From Phlebotomus papatasi (taxonomy: Eukaryota; Arthropoda; Insecta; Diptera; Psychodidae): a DNA stretch of 64,000 nt. Under the pieces are notes generated by a model. It searched no databases. It was given only the letters and a program-made list of their open reading frames with translations, and was not told the DNA's origin. Shown piece by piece: positions 44,101 through 50,279 of the stretch. The stretch is taken from NCBI RefSeq assembly GCF_024763615.1, contig NC_077223.1, positions 64,604,627 through 64,668,626 of the forward strand, given 5' to 3'. Numbering within the stretch: the first letter of the stretch is position 1; each line of letters begins with the position of its first letter. Position numbers and translations under genes: made by a program.

Positions 44101-46742
44101 AGGCGCATTTTCCAACCGCATATGAAATAGGTTGGGTGATGCATCTGTGAACGCATTGCTTAGTTTGAAATTATTTTTCATTAGAAATGATAAAAGAAAA
44201 ATAAAGGGATCTTTTTTGATTTTTAACAAAGATATAGCAAAGTTTCCCAGCTTTACGAAATGCTCGAACTTACCAGATAGAGCTCACCGTGATTTTTTTT
44301 TCATGTCTTTTGGTATCACTGATCTACTAGAGATCAAATTGATTCATAAATCACAAAAGCATTTGAAAATCAAAAAATTGATACTTAACCGACCCATTAC
44401 CAATGCAGCCGGGTTCAAAATTTCAATACCTTTCCAAAAAATCCAAATTTAACCAATTAGGTTGAAAAATAAGCCTTCCAAAGTGGTTGACCTTTGACAT
44501 TCAATAATTCAAAATGGCGAATTTTCCAGTCATAGGTATGTTTGGGGGAAATATCCGCCTGCACTAGCTCTAAAACGTATCCGAAAATCATTGAAACAGC
44601 TTGGGTCAATTTTGAGAAAAACCGAAAAAACATCGTCTTAGAGGGGATAGAAGGGGGTGGGGAGGGAAAAAAGACATCGAGAGATTTGTTTTTTTATTGG
44701 GGATCATCGAAGACTGGGAGTCGATATTTCTTACCGTTTAAGCTCCAGAACAGTGAAAAGTGGAAAAAAAAGAAGATTATAACTGCTTTTTCTTTGAGTT
44801 CGAGCAGTAATATCTATGAATTCATACAGATCTCGACCTCTGTAGTTTAAAATCTAATTAAAAAATCTCAGTGTTTGGTGCCATCCCATGTTCGGTGCTG
44901 CCCCGTATTTGGTGGTGCCCCAGATTTCCCTTATTGTCGAATGGCATTGTCATTCTAAGAATACCGAATTGTTCCTTTGAATTAAAATCAACTGCGGTAT
45001 AAGGACACTCATAAAAATTTAGTATTTTAAACCGCATATAAGCATTTTAACACAATTTTAAGTTAAAAAAAAGATTCAATTATGCCTTATATATTAAAAA
45101 TAAAAGTAAATTGTAAATTCCAAGATAAATTTAATATTAGAAAAATCTTCCTAAATTCTTATTCAACTTGAAAGAGTTTTTTCTATTTAAAGTGTGATAA
45201 TTAAAAACTTCAATTGAATACTAAGGCCTCCATGTGATTAGATTTGATTTAGTTCAAAATTAAACAGATTCCAGTAAGTTTTTAATTTTTAAAAAGTAAA
45301 AATATTAACAGTTAAATGTTTCTTCTTATAGACAGAACATGAAACAAGTTTTTAATTAAATATTTTTTGAATATTAAATTTAATCAGGATGATCAGCAAT
45401 TTTTCAGGATTCGTAATAAAGAAAAGAATTTCAAGAAAAAATTTATGAGTTCAAACCCTCACAATTTTTGGTGTCGTTCACTTATTGACACATCTTTTAC
45501 CTCTGAATTATGTTATTATCGTGTTAATAATAACAAAAATATGATTTTACAACACTATTTTAAAATAATCGTTCCAAAATTTGGAAACATTTTTTGCAAT
45601 GGGTTCAAAGATTGCTTTCCAATCGTAATAATTAAAATATTTTAATTCATATTTTGTGAATAAGACTATAAAATTTTCAAATTGGCAGTTAAAACAATTT
45701 AGAAATCAAAATTTGAAAACTAGAACTTGAAAAAGACAATATTATAAATAATTTTAAAGATTTTTTCCATGAAATAATCTTATACCAAATTTAAAATTAA
45801 CGTTCAAAGAAAAATAAAGTATTCAGTTATAAATTTATTTTTTTCACATTTTGAAATTTTGAATCAGCAAAAAAATTGAAGATTTCATAAATAGTAAATA
45901 CTAAATTGGAAATTGTTTAAATTAAAGTGATTTTACAGTGATGTTTGCAAAATGATAAATAAATTAATTATTTAAAGATTTTTTTTAATTATTGTAGAAA
46001 TAGTTTCATTTCTACAACATTTTAATTATAATCCTTTCAAGTGGAGTATTTCACTTCTAAACATTTTTAAATAAAAAATGATAATAGTTTATTGTTGTAA
46101 AAGAAATGAAAGAAGTTTCATGAAAAGCTCATTCATCATTTGCACAGTTAGACACCCCTTGTCAGCATTCATTCCTTCTAAGCATTCTTATGTGATATGA
46201 TCAGAGTGTGGTTGAGAATGGACCAAAAACAACTCACCCGAGCACTCCACCAGCCAGAACTTCCGCCTGTGCAGACAGCGTCTCTGCAATGGATTCATCG
46301 CTGTAGATGCCCACCGGGGTGTTGTACTGCTTGTTCACGATGCTCTTCACGCCCTCGCTTCCATTGACCTGGAAAACACTAAGAATGAGCCTCTGTGGGA
46401 TAAACAAGTGCATCCTCGGGGACTTACAGCGAAAGGACGAGCAGCACTATTGAAGCCACTGCCAATTGGTTGGATTTCTTGGGGCTTGGCGGCCAGGGAG
46501 GTACGCGTAACAGGCGCCACATTGCCGGATAGTGAGGGTGATGGCAAGTTGCCAGCTGGGGATACAGTGGGCCTCCACGTGGAACCACCTCGTTGCACGG
46601 TGATCTCAAAGGAATTCCCACCACGCACTACGGCATCCTGGGCATCCTTGTGGCGGAGATTGTACACTTCCTGGCCATTTACCTTGATCACAGCATCACC
46701 GGCCACGAGCCCAGCATTCGCGGCTATGCTTCCGCCAGCCAC
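14117..46742 (-). CDS. Zasp52: Zasp52, PDZ-ZM-LIM Z-disc protein (spliced, 5' end outside window)
   Basis: The ordered minus-strand exons give the insect Zasp52 architecture: the second half of a PDZ domain, the ZM region, LIM1, a long variable linker, and LIM2-4 at the C terminus. Zasp52 is the fly ALP/Enigma protein of Z-discs and muscle attachment sites, where it binds alpha-actinin and organises actin filaments. Segments: 46428-46742, 46238-46368, 42107-42201, 41807-41981, 36381-36575, 31938-32055, 31236-31661, 28711-28927, then 23757-26958 or 20370-20883, then 18262-18445, 14277-14516, 14117-14194. All junctions are GT-AG and phases match. The long path is 1,791 codons plus stop, the short path 895. 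The start codon and first half of PDZ (about 37 residues in Drosophila) are not in the window. LIM motifs and whole-exon similarity make the assignment secure. Which isoforms exist is inference. Confidence 0.95.
14195..14276 (-). other. Short Zasp52 intron within LIM4
   Basis: An 82-base intron with donor GTAAGT and acceptor TGCAG interrupts LIM4 after FNCT. Confidence 0.9.
14277..14516 (-). CDS. Zasp52: Zasp52 exon: LIM3 remainder and first part of LIM4
   Basis: This 80-codon exon has phase 0 at both ends. It starts GDCLNAIGKHFHPECFTC and ends SQCFNCT. It holds the rest of LIM3 (H-x2-C in HPEC, CxxC in CAYCG, then CEAD) and the start of LIM4 (CFACG, H-x2-C in HSQC). Spacing fits the LIM consensus, and the zinc ligands look intact. 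Flanking signals are acceptor GATGCAG and donor GTAAGT. Confidence 0.96.
15982..16106 (-). repeat. Short dispersed element, copy of 55583-55700
   Basis: Read on the minus strand it begins CCTAGACACACTTACGACTT and ends near GGTCTGTCGA, with the block TCGAA-TA-G in between. The copy at 55583-55700 has the same order on the plus strand. It is about 120 bp and non-coding. Confidence 0.6.
16425..17120. repeat. Foldback element with 15-bp minisatellite arms (copy 1)
   Basis: The left arm repeats a unit like CCAAAATCCCGAAAG and the right arm repeats its reverse complement, around a non-repeated core near 16620-16740. In inverted orientation the core resembles those at 29345-29470 and 29965-30095 (shared CCACGATTG, GCAAAG and TCTTTTTGTG-like words). 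The unit is divergent. Being divisible by three it produces spurious ORFs rich in FGIL or DFGF. Confidence 0.8.
18262..18445 (-). CDS. Zasp52: Zasp52 exon: LIM2 body and first Cys pair of LIM3
   Basis: The acceptor AATATAG precedes G GGT CCC. The exon encodes GPFITALGRIWCPDHFICV through CSKCGAKIK (61 residues), ending in phase 0 at donor GTACGA. It holds LIM2 from the residue after its first Cys-x2-Cys pair (CPDHF histidine, CVNAEC, CEYC) and the first CxxC of LIM3 (CSKC). It needs two bases from the upstream exon (AG|G), which both alternative exons provide as the last two bases of an Arg codon. Confidence 0.96.
18446..20369 (-). other. Zasp52 intron
   Basis: This intron contains one 216-bp TIR element at 19205-19420. 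A plus-strand open frame at 20084-20290 has no recognisable product. Nothing else is seen. Confidence 0.7.
19205..19420. mobile_element. 216-bp MITE with ATCATTGAGGCCATTTACAC ends
   Basis: The terminal about 45 bases are inverted repeats (left GAGGCCATTTACACCG, right CGGTGTAAATAGCCTC; both followed inward by a GATTGAGATT-type word). The centre is palindromic too. Non-coding. Confidence 0.8.
20370..20883 (-). CDS. Zasp52: Zasp52 alternative exon: short linker plus alternative first Cys pair of LIM2
   Basis: The acceptor CATTTTCAG opens at 20883 with phase 1, and the donor GTGAGC follows 20370 with phase 2. The exon adds 171 codons. The peptide starts near SPRHETPSEMLEKSIQNLK, has a charged helical-looking segment (RENFRQKAGEVITGMLQARL), then a Ser/Asp-rich disordered part, and ends HPVCCVCDKKIVR. 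The CCVC supplies the CxxC that LIM2 needs. Both phases equal those of the 3.2-kb exon at 23757-26958, and each ends with AG of an Arg codon before GPFITALG. It therefore looks like a mutually exclusive alternative. In-tandem inclusion of both would give two CxxC half fingers in a row. Confidence 0.85.
21707..21886. repeat. Foldback of about 180 bp
   Basis: The left side has TTGCACTCCGAAGGTGACTT and CTTTTCTTTAATTTTAGCAC. The right side has GTGCTAAAATTAAAGAAAAG and the mirrored CACACTCGGAGTACAG. The arms are about 65 bases each. Confidence 0.7.
22006..22493 (+). mobile_element. GAGTAAAGTGGTAC/TTACCC element, carrying a nested MITE
   Basis: Flanked by TA on both sides (22004-22005 and 22494-22495), it begins GAGTAAAGTGGTACAAGTTG and ends TATCACTTTACCC. 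Without the nested MITE it aligns with 32687-33054 along its whole length. Shared words include AAGCCATGTCCAACTTGTA and TTGATAAATTTAGTAC. Confidence 0.8.
22032..22284 (+). mobile_element. 253-bp MITE, CACTGAGAAAA ends (copy 1)
   Basis: The ends are CACTGAGAAAA and TTTCTCACAGTG. It is inserted in the element 22006-22493 between two copies of AT; the paralogue at 32687-33054 has a single AT there. The interior (GGTGTAAAAATATATCAACA, TTTTGGATCAATACTGC) matches the elements at 40859-41290 and 52016-52266. Confidence 0.85.
22540..22960 (+). repeat. Dispersed repeat family R, copy
   Basis: It shares the ordered phrases AAAATGGCAAATTTTCCGGT, CATAGGTA, CTAAAACATATCC and GGTCACCAAAGACCGG with copies near 44232-44830, 55310-56040 and 39105-39770. 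No coding potential is seen. Confidence 0.6.
23757..26958 (-). CDS. Zasp52: Zasp52 giant exon: long Pro/Ser/Gln-rich linker plus first Cys pair of LIM2
   Basis: The acceptor CCAATTAG opens at 26958 (phase 1) and the donor GTGATG follows 23757 (phase 2). With borrowed bases it encodes 1,067 residues with no stop. It begins GDIGTECGYVDDGTGEHFMW. Along the exon come Ser/Thr-rich sequence, four copies of an AL-x-TAPDRPYSP-like motif (25672-26174), a Ser/Gln-rich segment with tandem RSEQ (25530-25576), proline-rich stretches, and a conserved tail SAPKRGRGVLNKAVGPGG. It ends RIPQCGCCNSHIR, whose CxxC starts LIM2. It is mostly predicted disordered. This is the long-isoform linker between LIM1 and LIM2-4. 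Its base composition is far richer in GC than the introns. Mutually exclusive use with 20370-20883 is inferred from phase and content. Confidence 0.93.
26959..28710 (-). other. Zasp52 intron, no element recognised
   Basis: AT-rich with homopolymer runs and no exon seen. Short open frames at 26959-27415 are not supported by composition. Confidence 0.6.
28711..28927 (-). CDS. Zasp52: Zasp52 exon: proline-rich linker
   Basis: The acceptor TTTTACAG precedes ATCAATACC. It encodes 72 residues starting INTNISGPKPFNFSSAP, with SPPSAGPKSPSTYPPP and ending ATLPRANVGPTAP, plus one base (phase 1, donor GTTGGT). The segment matches the Drosophila linker after PGKG...YKV in style and in its NVG-rich end. 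The phase-1 end joins equally well to 26958 (G+GA) or 20883 (G+TA). Confidence 0.88.
29245..29545. repeat. Foldback with 15-bp minisatellite arms (copy 2)
   Basis: The left arm has several units of the form AAAGCCAAAATCCCG. The right arm has CGGGATTTTGG-type units. The core 29345-29470 is non-repetitive and resembles the cores of copies 1 and 3 (ATCATAGCTA, GGAAAATTATT). Just outside, at 29560-29595, is a hairpin word also found in the foldbacks at 431-1125 and 2898-3319. Confidence 0.85.
29765..30275. repeat. Foldback with 15-bp minisatellite arms (copy 3)
   Basis: The left arm (29765-29960) repeats GCCAAAATCCCGAAA-like units. The right arm (30085-30275) repeats TTTCGGGATTTTGGC-like units. 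The core, about 29965-30085, includes GTCATAGCTATTCTCAAGAT and GGAAAATTATTTCAATAAAT, parallel to copy 2. Confidence 0.85.
31236..31661 (-). CDS. Zasp52: Zasp52 exon: variable linker after LIM1
   Basis: The acceptor AATTTGCAG and donor GTAAGT bound a 142-codon exon with phase 0 on both sides. The peptide starts TNLTCATNFASNS, is Ser/Asp/Asn-rich, and ends FMYKTLSGSIIRSVHAPGKG followed by KSINYK. The end closely matches the Drosophila TLTGNVIRSVQPPGKG segment, which supports the identification. Being phase 0-0 it could be skipped without a frameshift. Confidence 0.9.
31662..31937 (-). other. Short Zasp52 intron
   Basis: 276 bases with donor GTAAGTG and acceptor TTTGCAG; no other feature. Confidence 0.85.
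31938..32055 (-). CDS. Zasp52: Zasp52 exon: start of linker after LIM1
   Basis: The acceptor CTTGCAG precedes GAATACAAAATTG and donor GTAAGT ends it. The first base completes the Pro of IKP, then 39 codons follow: NTKLSASTISAALTTH through PLSTTNN. NTKLSASTIS is identical to the Drosophila sequence at the same place. The exon has no ATG, so it is not visible as a separate ORF. Confidence 0.92.
32687..33054 (+). mobile_element. GGGTAAAGTGGTAC/TTACCC element (second copy), carrying a nested hAT-type MITE
   Basis: Flanked by TA on both sides, it begins GGGTAAAGTGGTACAAGTTG and ends ACCTTACCC. It aligns with 22006-22493. It lacks the MITE present there but has its own insertion at 32790-32917. 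Confidence 0.8.
32790..32917. mobile_element. 128-bp hAT-type MITE with 8-bp target duplication
   Basis: The ends CAGAGGAGTGCAAGAACCGT and its near-perfect inverted partner (CAGAGGTGTGCAAAAACCGT on the minus strand) continue as inverted repeats of about 45 bases. It is flanked by CTTTAGTT at 32782-32789 and 32918-32925. The paralogue at 22006-22493 has a single CTTTAGTT at the same place. Length of the duplication and the CAGAGGTGTGCAA end are typical of hAT elements. Confidence 0.9.
34723..35149 (+). mobile_element. 427-bp GGGTAAGTGTG element, empty-site copy
   Basis: Inverted ends GGGTAAGTGTGTCAAATT and AATTTGGCACACTTACCC. It aligns with 59043-59772 and about 59821-60142 (shared GAAAAACGAGATGACGTG-like and CAAAGACGATAAACT words). 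It has a simple GGAACTATGAGAAT at 34906-34919, where the 59043 copy has a MITE. Confidence 0.8.
36381..36575 (-). CDS. Zasp52: Zasp52 exon: LIM1 body
   Basis: The acceptor TTTATAG precedes AGGCGTTTTTG and the donor is GTAAGT. It encodes GVFVRIKEKNLHVDC through GYLPVPIKP (phase 2 at both ends). It completes LIM1, whose first Cys pair (ICAEC) is in the upstream exon: H-x2-C in LHVDC, CATC, then YCDIHAK. The sequence is almost identical to Drosophila Zasp52 LIM1. Confidence 0.96.
36922..37148 (-). CDS. Candidate alternative Zasp52 exon (not confirmed)
   Basis: An open frame from ATG at 37148 runs 75 codons into a strong donor, GA|GTAAGAG, with phase 2. The peptide starts MMAGKHFSGGNMGKK and includes CTSPYLSPGASHRPSHP and SSYSASASSYQE. 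It is richer in GC than the intron around it. The phase matches the next exon at 36575 (GA+A = Glu, then GVFVRIK). Used as a first exon it would give a protein without PDZ and without the first Cys pair of LIM1. No convincing promoter or acceptor was seen. It might instead be a cassette with an internal acceptor, or a chance frame. Confidence 0.35.
37725..38445 (+). repeat. Dispersed repeat family R, copy
   Basis: It begins CAAGGTATCCCAGGCTTTCC, then GAAATGCTTGAACTCGTGAC, CTCAAAAGTACTTTCGCA and GGTTCATTACCGGTTC words. The same order occurs at 63060-63430. Non-coding. Confidence 0.6.
39105..39770 (-). repeat. Dispersed repeat family R, copy (reverse)
   Basis: Phrases such as TTACCGATCTAG, CTCTCCCCCAGCCCC and the terminal GATAATTCCGCAAAGCTG appear in the reverse order of the plus-strand copies. 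Diverged. Confidence 0.45.
40266..40461. mobile_element. 196-bp palindromic MITE
   Basis: The left end TACTCTTCCTTCGAACGTTC (then ATGCCTTCG) is mirrored by the right end GAACGTTCGAAGGGAGAGTA. The middle is AT-rich with a small palindrome. No coding capacity. Confidence 0.75.
40859..41290. mobile_element. 432-bp head-to-head double MITE, CACTAAGAAAA/CTCAGTG ends
   Basis: Two inverted copies of the 250-bp CACTGAGAAAA family meet around 41072-41100. TA flanks it at 40857-40858 and 41291-41292. The left arm has GGTGTAAAAATATATCAACA and the right arm has TTGATATATTTTTACACC. The join lies where single copies carry their GATCAATACTGC segment. Confidence 0.85.
41807..41981 (-). CDS. Zasp52: Zasp52 exon: linker and first Cys pair of LIM1
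   Basis: The acceptor TTTGCAG precedes AAGATTCC and the donor is GTAAGT. The phases fit the neighbouring exons (1 in, 2 out). It encodes EDSSTPFSPTPYQSS through GGLPAGQNICAECERLIV. The end is nearly identical to the Drosophila GGLPTGQNICTECERLIV. CAEC is the first zinc pair of LIM1. Confidence 0.95.
42107..42201 (-). CDS. Zasp52: Zasp52 small exon downstream of ZM
   Basis: The acceptor AATTAG precedes GGTGAACTTC and the donor is GTGAGAG. It encodes (G)VNFKKNERIYNSANSEV then YKMLQEAENDPNEP. VNFKKNE follows GGVLG directly in Drosophila Zasp52. At 95 bases with no usable ATG it has no ORF of its own. Phase 2 in, 1 out. Confidence 0.93.
43811..44205 (+). pseudogene. hAT transposase C-terminal fragment, inactivated
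   Basis: The frame at 43880-44205 shows the hAT dimerisation (hATC) signature: FDLLMTVPSTSVGSERAFSI, then NRLGDASVNALLSLK and FFIRND. A TGA at 44123-44125 interrupts it exactly where the family has Arg before NRLGD. N-terminal zinc finger and catalytic DDE parts are absent. This is a dead remnant of a transposon, on the strand opposite to Zasp52, inside its intron. Confidence 0.85.
44232..44830 (+). repeat. Dispersed repeat family R, copy
   Basis: Begins with TTTCCCAGCTTTACGAAATG and continues with AAAATGGCGAATTTTCCAGT, CATAGGTATG, CTAAAACGTATCCG and GGGGATAGAAGGGGGTGGGG. It parallels the copies at 22540 and 55310. Confidence 0.6.
46238..46368 (-). CDS. Zasp52: Zasp52 exon: ZM region
   Basis: The acceptor TTTTCCAG precedes GTCAATGG and the donor is GTGAGTT. 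It encodes 43 codons plus two bases. IVNKQYNTPVGIYSDE is the ZM (Zasp-like) motif, which in this family binds or stabilises alpha-actinin. AETLSAQAEVLAGGVLG follows. Identity to Drosophila is nearly complete. Confidence 0.96.
46369..46427 (-). other. Tiny Zasp52 intron
   Basis: 59 bases, donor GTAAGTC and acceptor TTTCCAG, between the PDZ and ZM exons. Confidence 0.9.
46428..46742 (-). CDS. Zasp52: Zasp52 exon: second half of PDZ domain
   Basis: The acceptor CTTTGCAG precedes GTGGCTGGC and the donor is GTAAGT. It is 105 codons, phase 0 both ends. VAGGSIAANAGLVAGDAVIK, then VNGQEVYNLRHKDAQDAVV and FEITVQRGGSTWRP form the second half of the PDZ domain, matching Zasp52. The GLGF-type carboxylate-binding loop is encoded upstream and is not in this window. 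The exon is the first coding part visible here. Confidence 0.96.
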
Positions 46743-47777
46743 CTGCAAAGAGACGCCCCATTTAGATCATGTTGCAGAAGCCCTATCTAGAGAGTAAAGT
46801 GCGCACCAGGGGGTGAACCTTTGACTGAATACCGCATTAACATTTTCGTGATATTTGTAATAAACTGCATAATGGCTAAGAGGTATGTTCTTTGATCAAA
46901 TTTATATTCAATCAATACCTCTCATGGATGAAAGAAAGAAATATTAACAATGATATTCAGTGTGACAATTGCAATTCATCAAATTGTATTGATAATGTCA
47001 AATTTAAATTTTTTTTGAGTTTGTCTCCGAAGACTTTAAAAAATATTTTGTTTGCAAAATTATCTTGAATTTTAAGTGGATTGAGGGTAATATTTTATTT
47101 CAGTGAAACATTTTAGAGAAGTTTAAATAAATTTATTCAGACAGATAAAAGAGTTATCGGTTTTATCTTCCAGATAGTTTTGCCAAACTTTTCACAACAT
47201 TACTAAAGTTTGCCTCAATAGCCATCAGATTATATTTTTCTTTGATAATTAATGGAATTTGGAAGCGAAAGAGCTATAATTTCTCAGAATCCTCTTTTTA
47301 CTATTCTGCCAATCATTTTCCATTCACTTGGTTTTGGAAAAAAAAACCAATGAATAGAAGAAAATTGAAAATGAGCAGTGAAATATTAAATTTTAGTCAA
47401 TAAAAATCTTAAATCTTTACAAAAATTTGTCCAAATTATATAATTAACATGCTTGTAAAATTAAAAAAAGAAAAACAATTATACTCCAATTGCTAAAACT
47501 TACAGAATAATTTTGGAAATTTTTATTATTTAATTACACTGACAACAGTGATTTTGTCCCTGGGTTCTCATGCTATTTTTTATATTGATAGGGTCAAATG
47601 ATTTACGAAAATACTTATCATCTTCATTTTGTTTTTGTGCCTGGAATTTAGGCAAAACCGTTTTTCCCGTTTTTTGATACTTGAGGTGCCGGGTGCCTAT
47701 TTGATTCTGCTGAACCGATTTCTTTCGTAATATGGGAACATTTGACAATTGGCAATTGACAAACGAAACAGATAGTA

Positions 47778-48512
47778 CAGTCGAGTTCCTCAAATTTGAA
47801 CGACGGTTGCATTCAAAATGCAAAATAAGGTTATGTAAAAGAAATTTTGCATGGAGTTTGAATTACAGTAGAGTCTCGCTATAGGCCATCGCTCTATAGT
47901 CCACAATTTATCGACCGTTGATTTCAAAACACTGATTTTAAGTTAGGTTATGTTTTTTAGTATGCGACATGCATAATTATTTTAATGTTTTTGGCAAACT
48001 TTATTGAGTAGTTGTGATAATTGTGATCCACAATGAAGAGAGCAAGGACAAGTACCACAATAGCAAAGAAAATGGAAGCCGTCGAGCAATTTCAATACTA
48101 AAAATCGTTGATAATTTTAAAAAATTACATGGACTAAGTGCGACCCAAGTGTCAAATGTGGAGCTCAGAGGCAAAATGACACATATCATATGGCTAAAGC
48201 ATAGCATATGTGTCATTTTGCCTCTGAGCTTCACAAATTTGAAACCTAATATGGACTATAGCGAGACTCCACTATAGAACTATTTTTCTCTGATGTTTCC
48301 CCAATATTGTCGTATTATATTAATTTCCTCAACAAATTCCACCTATTTACCAACAAATTTAATTGATAAAATTCTCTAAAGTTATGTTCCTTAATTTAGG
48401 AAAAGTGAATTTTACGTAAATTCCGTTACGTTTTTGAAAATATTATTCAAATTTGAGGAGTGAGAAATGTCATCTCTACCTCCCAAATGTTCAAATTTGA
48501 GGGACTCTACTG
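47778..48512. mobile_element. TIR element CAGTCGAGTTCCTC, split by a nested element
   Basis: The left end CAGTCGAGTTCCTCAAATTT and the right end AAATTTGAGGGACTCTACTG are inverted repeats flanked by TA (47776-47777, 48513-48514). Excluding the nested element (47866-48274) it is about 326 bp. No transposase seen. Confidence 0.8.
47866..48274. mobile_element. Nested TIR element, pogo/Tc1-like ends
   Basis: The left end CAGTAGAGTCTCGCTATAGG and the right end CTATAGCGAGACTCCACTA are inverted, flanked by TA. An inner word GTCATTTTGCCTCTGAGCT is part of a second internal inverted repeat near 48160-48232. The interior (about 48032-48150) resembles a degenerate N-terminal helix-turn-helix start, KRARTSTTIAKKMEAVEQF, broken by stops, but this is weak. 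A pogo-type origin is inferred from the ends. Confidence 0.7.
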
Positions 48513-48572
48513 TATAATCAGTAACCAGTTGTGACTATTCACGTTCGAAAATTTGACAACTAATCTAATAGC

Positions 48573-48711
48573 TTATGGTCTCTAAACATTTGAAGAAATT
48601 TTCGTTAAAAGTTGCCTTTTTAAAAAAATTTAACGTTTCTGCCCACAGTAATAGTAGTAATTTTCTTTTGAAAAGCATTTTTACAAAAATTGGTCCCAGT
48701 GTGTAAAGGCC
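48573..48711. mobile_element. Short MITE, copy 1 of pair with 54111-54250
   Basis: The left end GGTCTCTAAACATTTGAAG and right end GTCCCAGTGTGTAAAGGCC are diverged inverted repeats resembling those of the second copy. Confidence 0.6.
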
Positions 48712-50279
48712 TAAGAACCACGAACGAATATACTCGATCAACTATTTATATGCCAAAATATCTAGAACCGAGATAACTCATCCAAATCTAACTTACAGAA
48801 AAGACCACTCCGGAATAATAAAAAAAACTTTACGGTTTTTAATTTTTCAAAACTGACTGGTTTAATAAGCGGGAGGGTAAGCTTTCGATAACCTGTTTAA
48901 GGTTTCTAATCGTCTATTTTGGGAGTGATAGGAGAGAGGGAGGAGAAATCGAAATGAAAGTCCCTTTAGGTTTGTTTTCAAACAATTTATGAACCATCAA
49001 TTGATTTCGGTAGTAGACTGATAAACAACTGAAAACAATCAGCGTATAGTAAAAAAAAAACAATCAAAAATAATTGTTGTACAACTTTTTCTACAGTTTT
49101 TTTATTACCTTAAAATAAACACTTATTCTTTACATGAAATTTACAAAATAACACAGTGTGATAATAATCACTTCTTTCATACTTAGCATCGCCCATTTGT
49201 TCATAAAATGGACATAAAATCTTGCTTAACATTTTTCATGTTTTGAAGAGATCTCCTGTGTCTTCGACATCTTAATCCCTGAGAGACAATATTTTGAACT
49301 TTCATGGGACTTTCAAGCAATTTGCTTGTCGTTTGAAAAGCTTGAAGAATTTCTAGTGTCCCATAAGAAAAGTTTTACAGCCTTTAAAATTACGTCTATC
49401 AGTAAAATGTGGCTTTTGAGTTGATTCAGAAGAAAATTGTAAATGGGAAATCATGTGCAAATTGAATTTTAATGCAGACCAAGTTGCACCAAAGTGGCAA
49501 GTTGGTAACCCTCCTATATGTCCCAACACTTCAGTGTTTCGATCTCTAATCATCTAACTAGAGATTGTGTATATTGAAAGCCGGTGAATATGGGTGTGCT
49601 TGGGAGAGATGGCGTATAAGGAAATTAATGCAACAACTATTAATTGTATGATTATCTGCAATGTACATTGAGCTGTCATTAAATACCTTGTCAATTAATT
49701 ATGTTGCAATGAGAGAAAGCCGATTGAACAGTCTCAAGAGTCCAGAATTTTTTTTGTGGTTCCTTGAGGTTTTAAACTAACTTTGTGAACATTGCCATTT
49801 GCGTGTCTTCCGTGTATGGAAGATTTTTCTTGTGTATTTTTTTGGATTTAGCATTTTAACCCATGAAATAAGGCCCAAAAATTCTCCACCCCACAGTGTT
49901 GAGAGAGAAAGAGTTATTTTTGAACATAGTCTCTTAAATTCGGAGAAGAAAAATTTATTGGTAAATTTTGTTGGCTCGTGTGTTAAATTCTTTATCAAGT
50001 CGCCCTCTTCTTCCTTGTGGATTCGCGACGAAATTTTTATTTAACTCCCATGTCATCTTCCTCCACACACGGCAACCAGTTTGCGAATTTTGACCAAGTG
50101 TTGGCAAGTTACGTATATTGTTAACATCGTAATAAATCAATGCTATTTTAAATAAAACATTCTTGAGACTTATGTAACTATTTTGGAAACCAAGTGAGGG
50201 ATTTTCTAAAGTCGAACGCGAAATATTTTCTTTTATTCGGTTATTCACCCTTTTCTCAAAATTATTTTTTTACAATTCA

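Larger units (their letters stand above)
43776..44931. mobile_element. Composite TIR element enclosing a hAT relic
   Basis: The left end GGGGAAACTGGGGTACCACT and right end (minus strand) GGGAAATCTGGGGCACCACC are inverted partners, followed by further mirrored GGGGTAACACC-like words. Inside are the hAT transposase fragment (43811-44205) and a family R repeat (44232-44830). Confidence 0.55.
42202..46237 (-). other. Zasp52 intron
   Basis: It contains the composite element 43776-44931 with a hAT transposase relic and a family R repeat. The parts 42202-43770 and 44940-46230 are AT-rich with no recognised exon. Confidence 0.65.

Noticed and set aside
46408..46797. 129-codon plus-strand ORF
   Set aside because: Antisense shadow of the PDZ exon, which is clearly coding on the minus strand.
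48001..48277. ORFs on both strands within the nested element at 47866-48274
   Set aside because: Part of the frame is an internal inverted repeat; the helix-turn-helix resemblance is too weak to call a gene.
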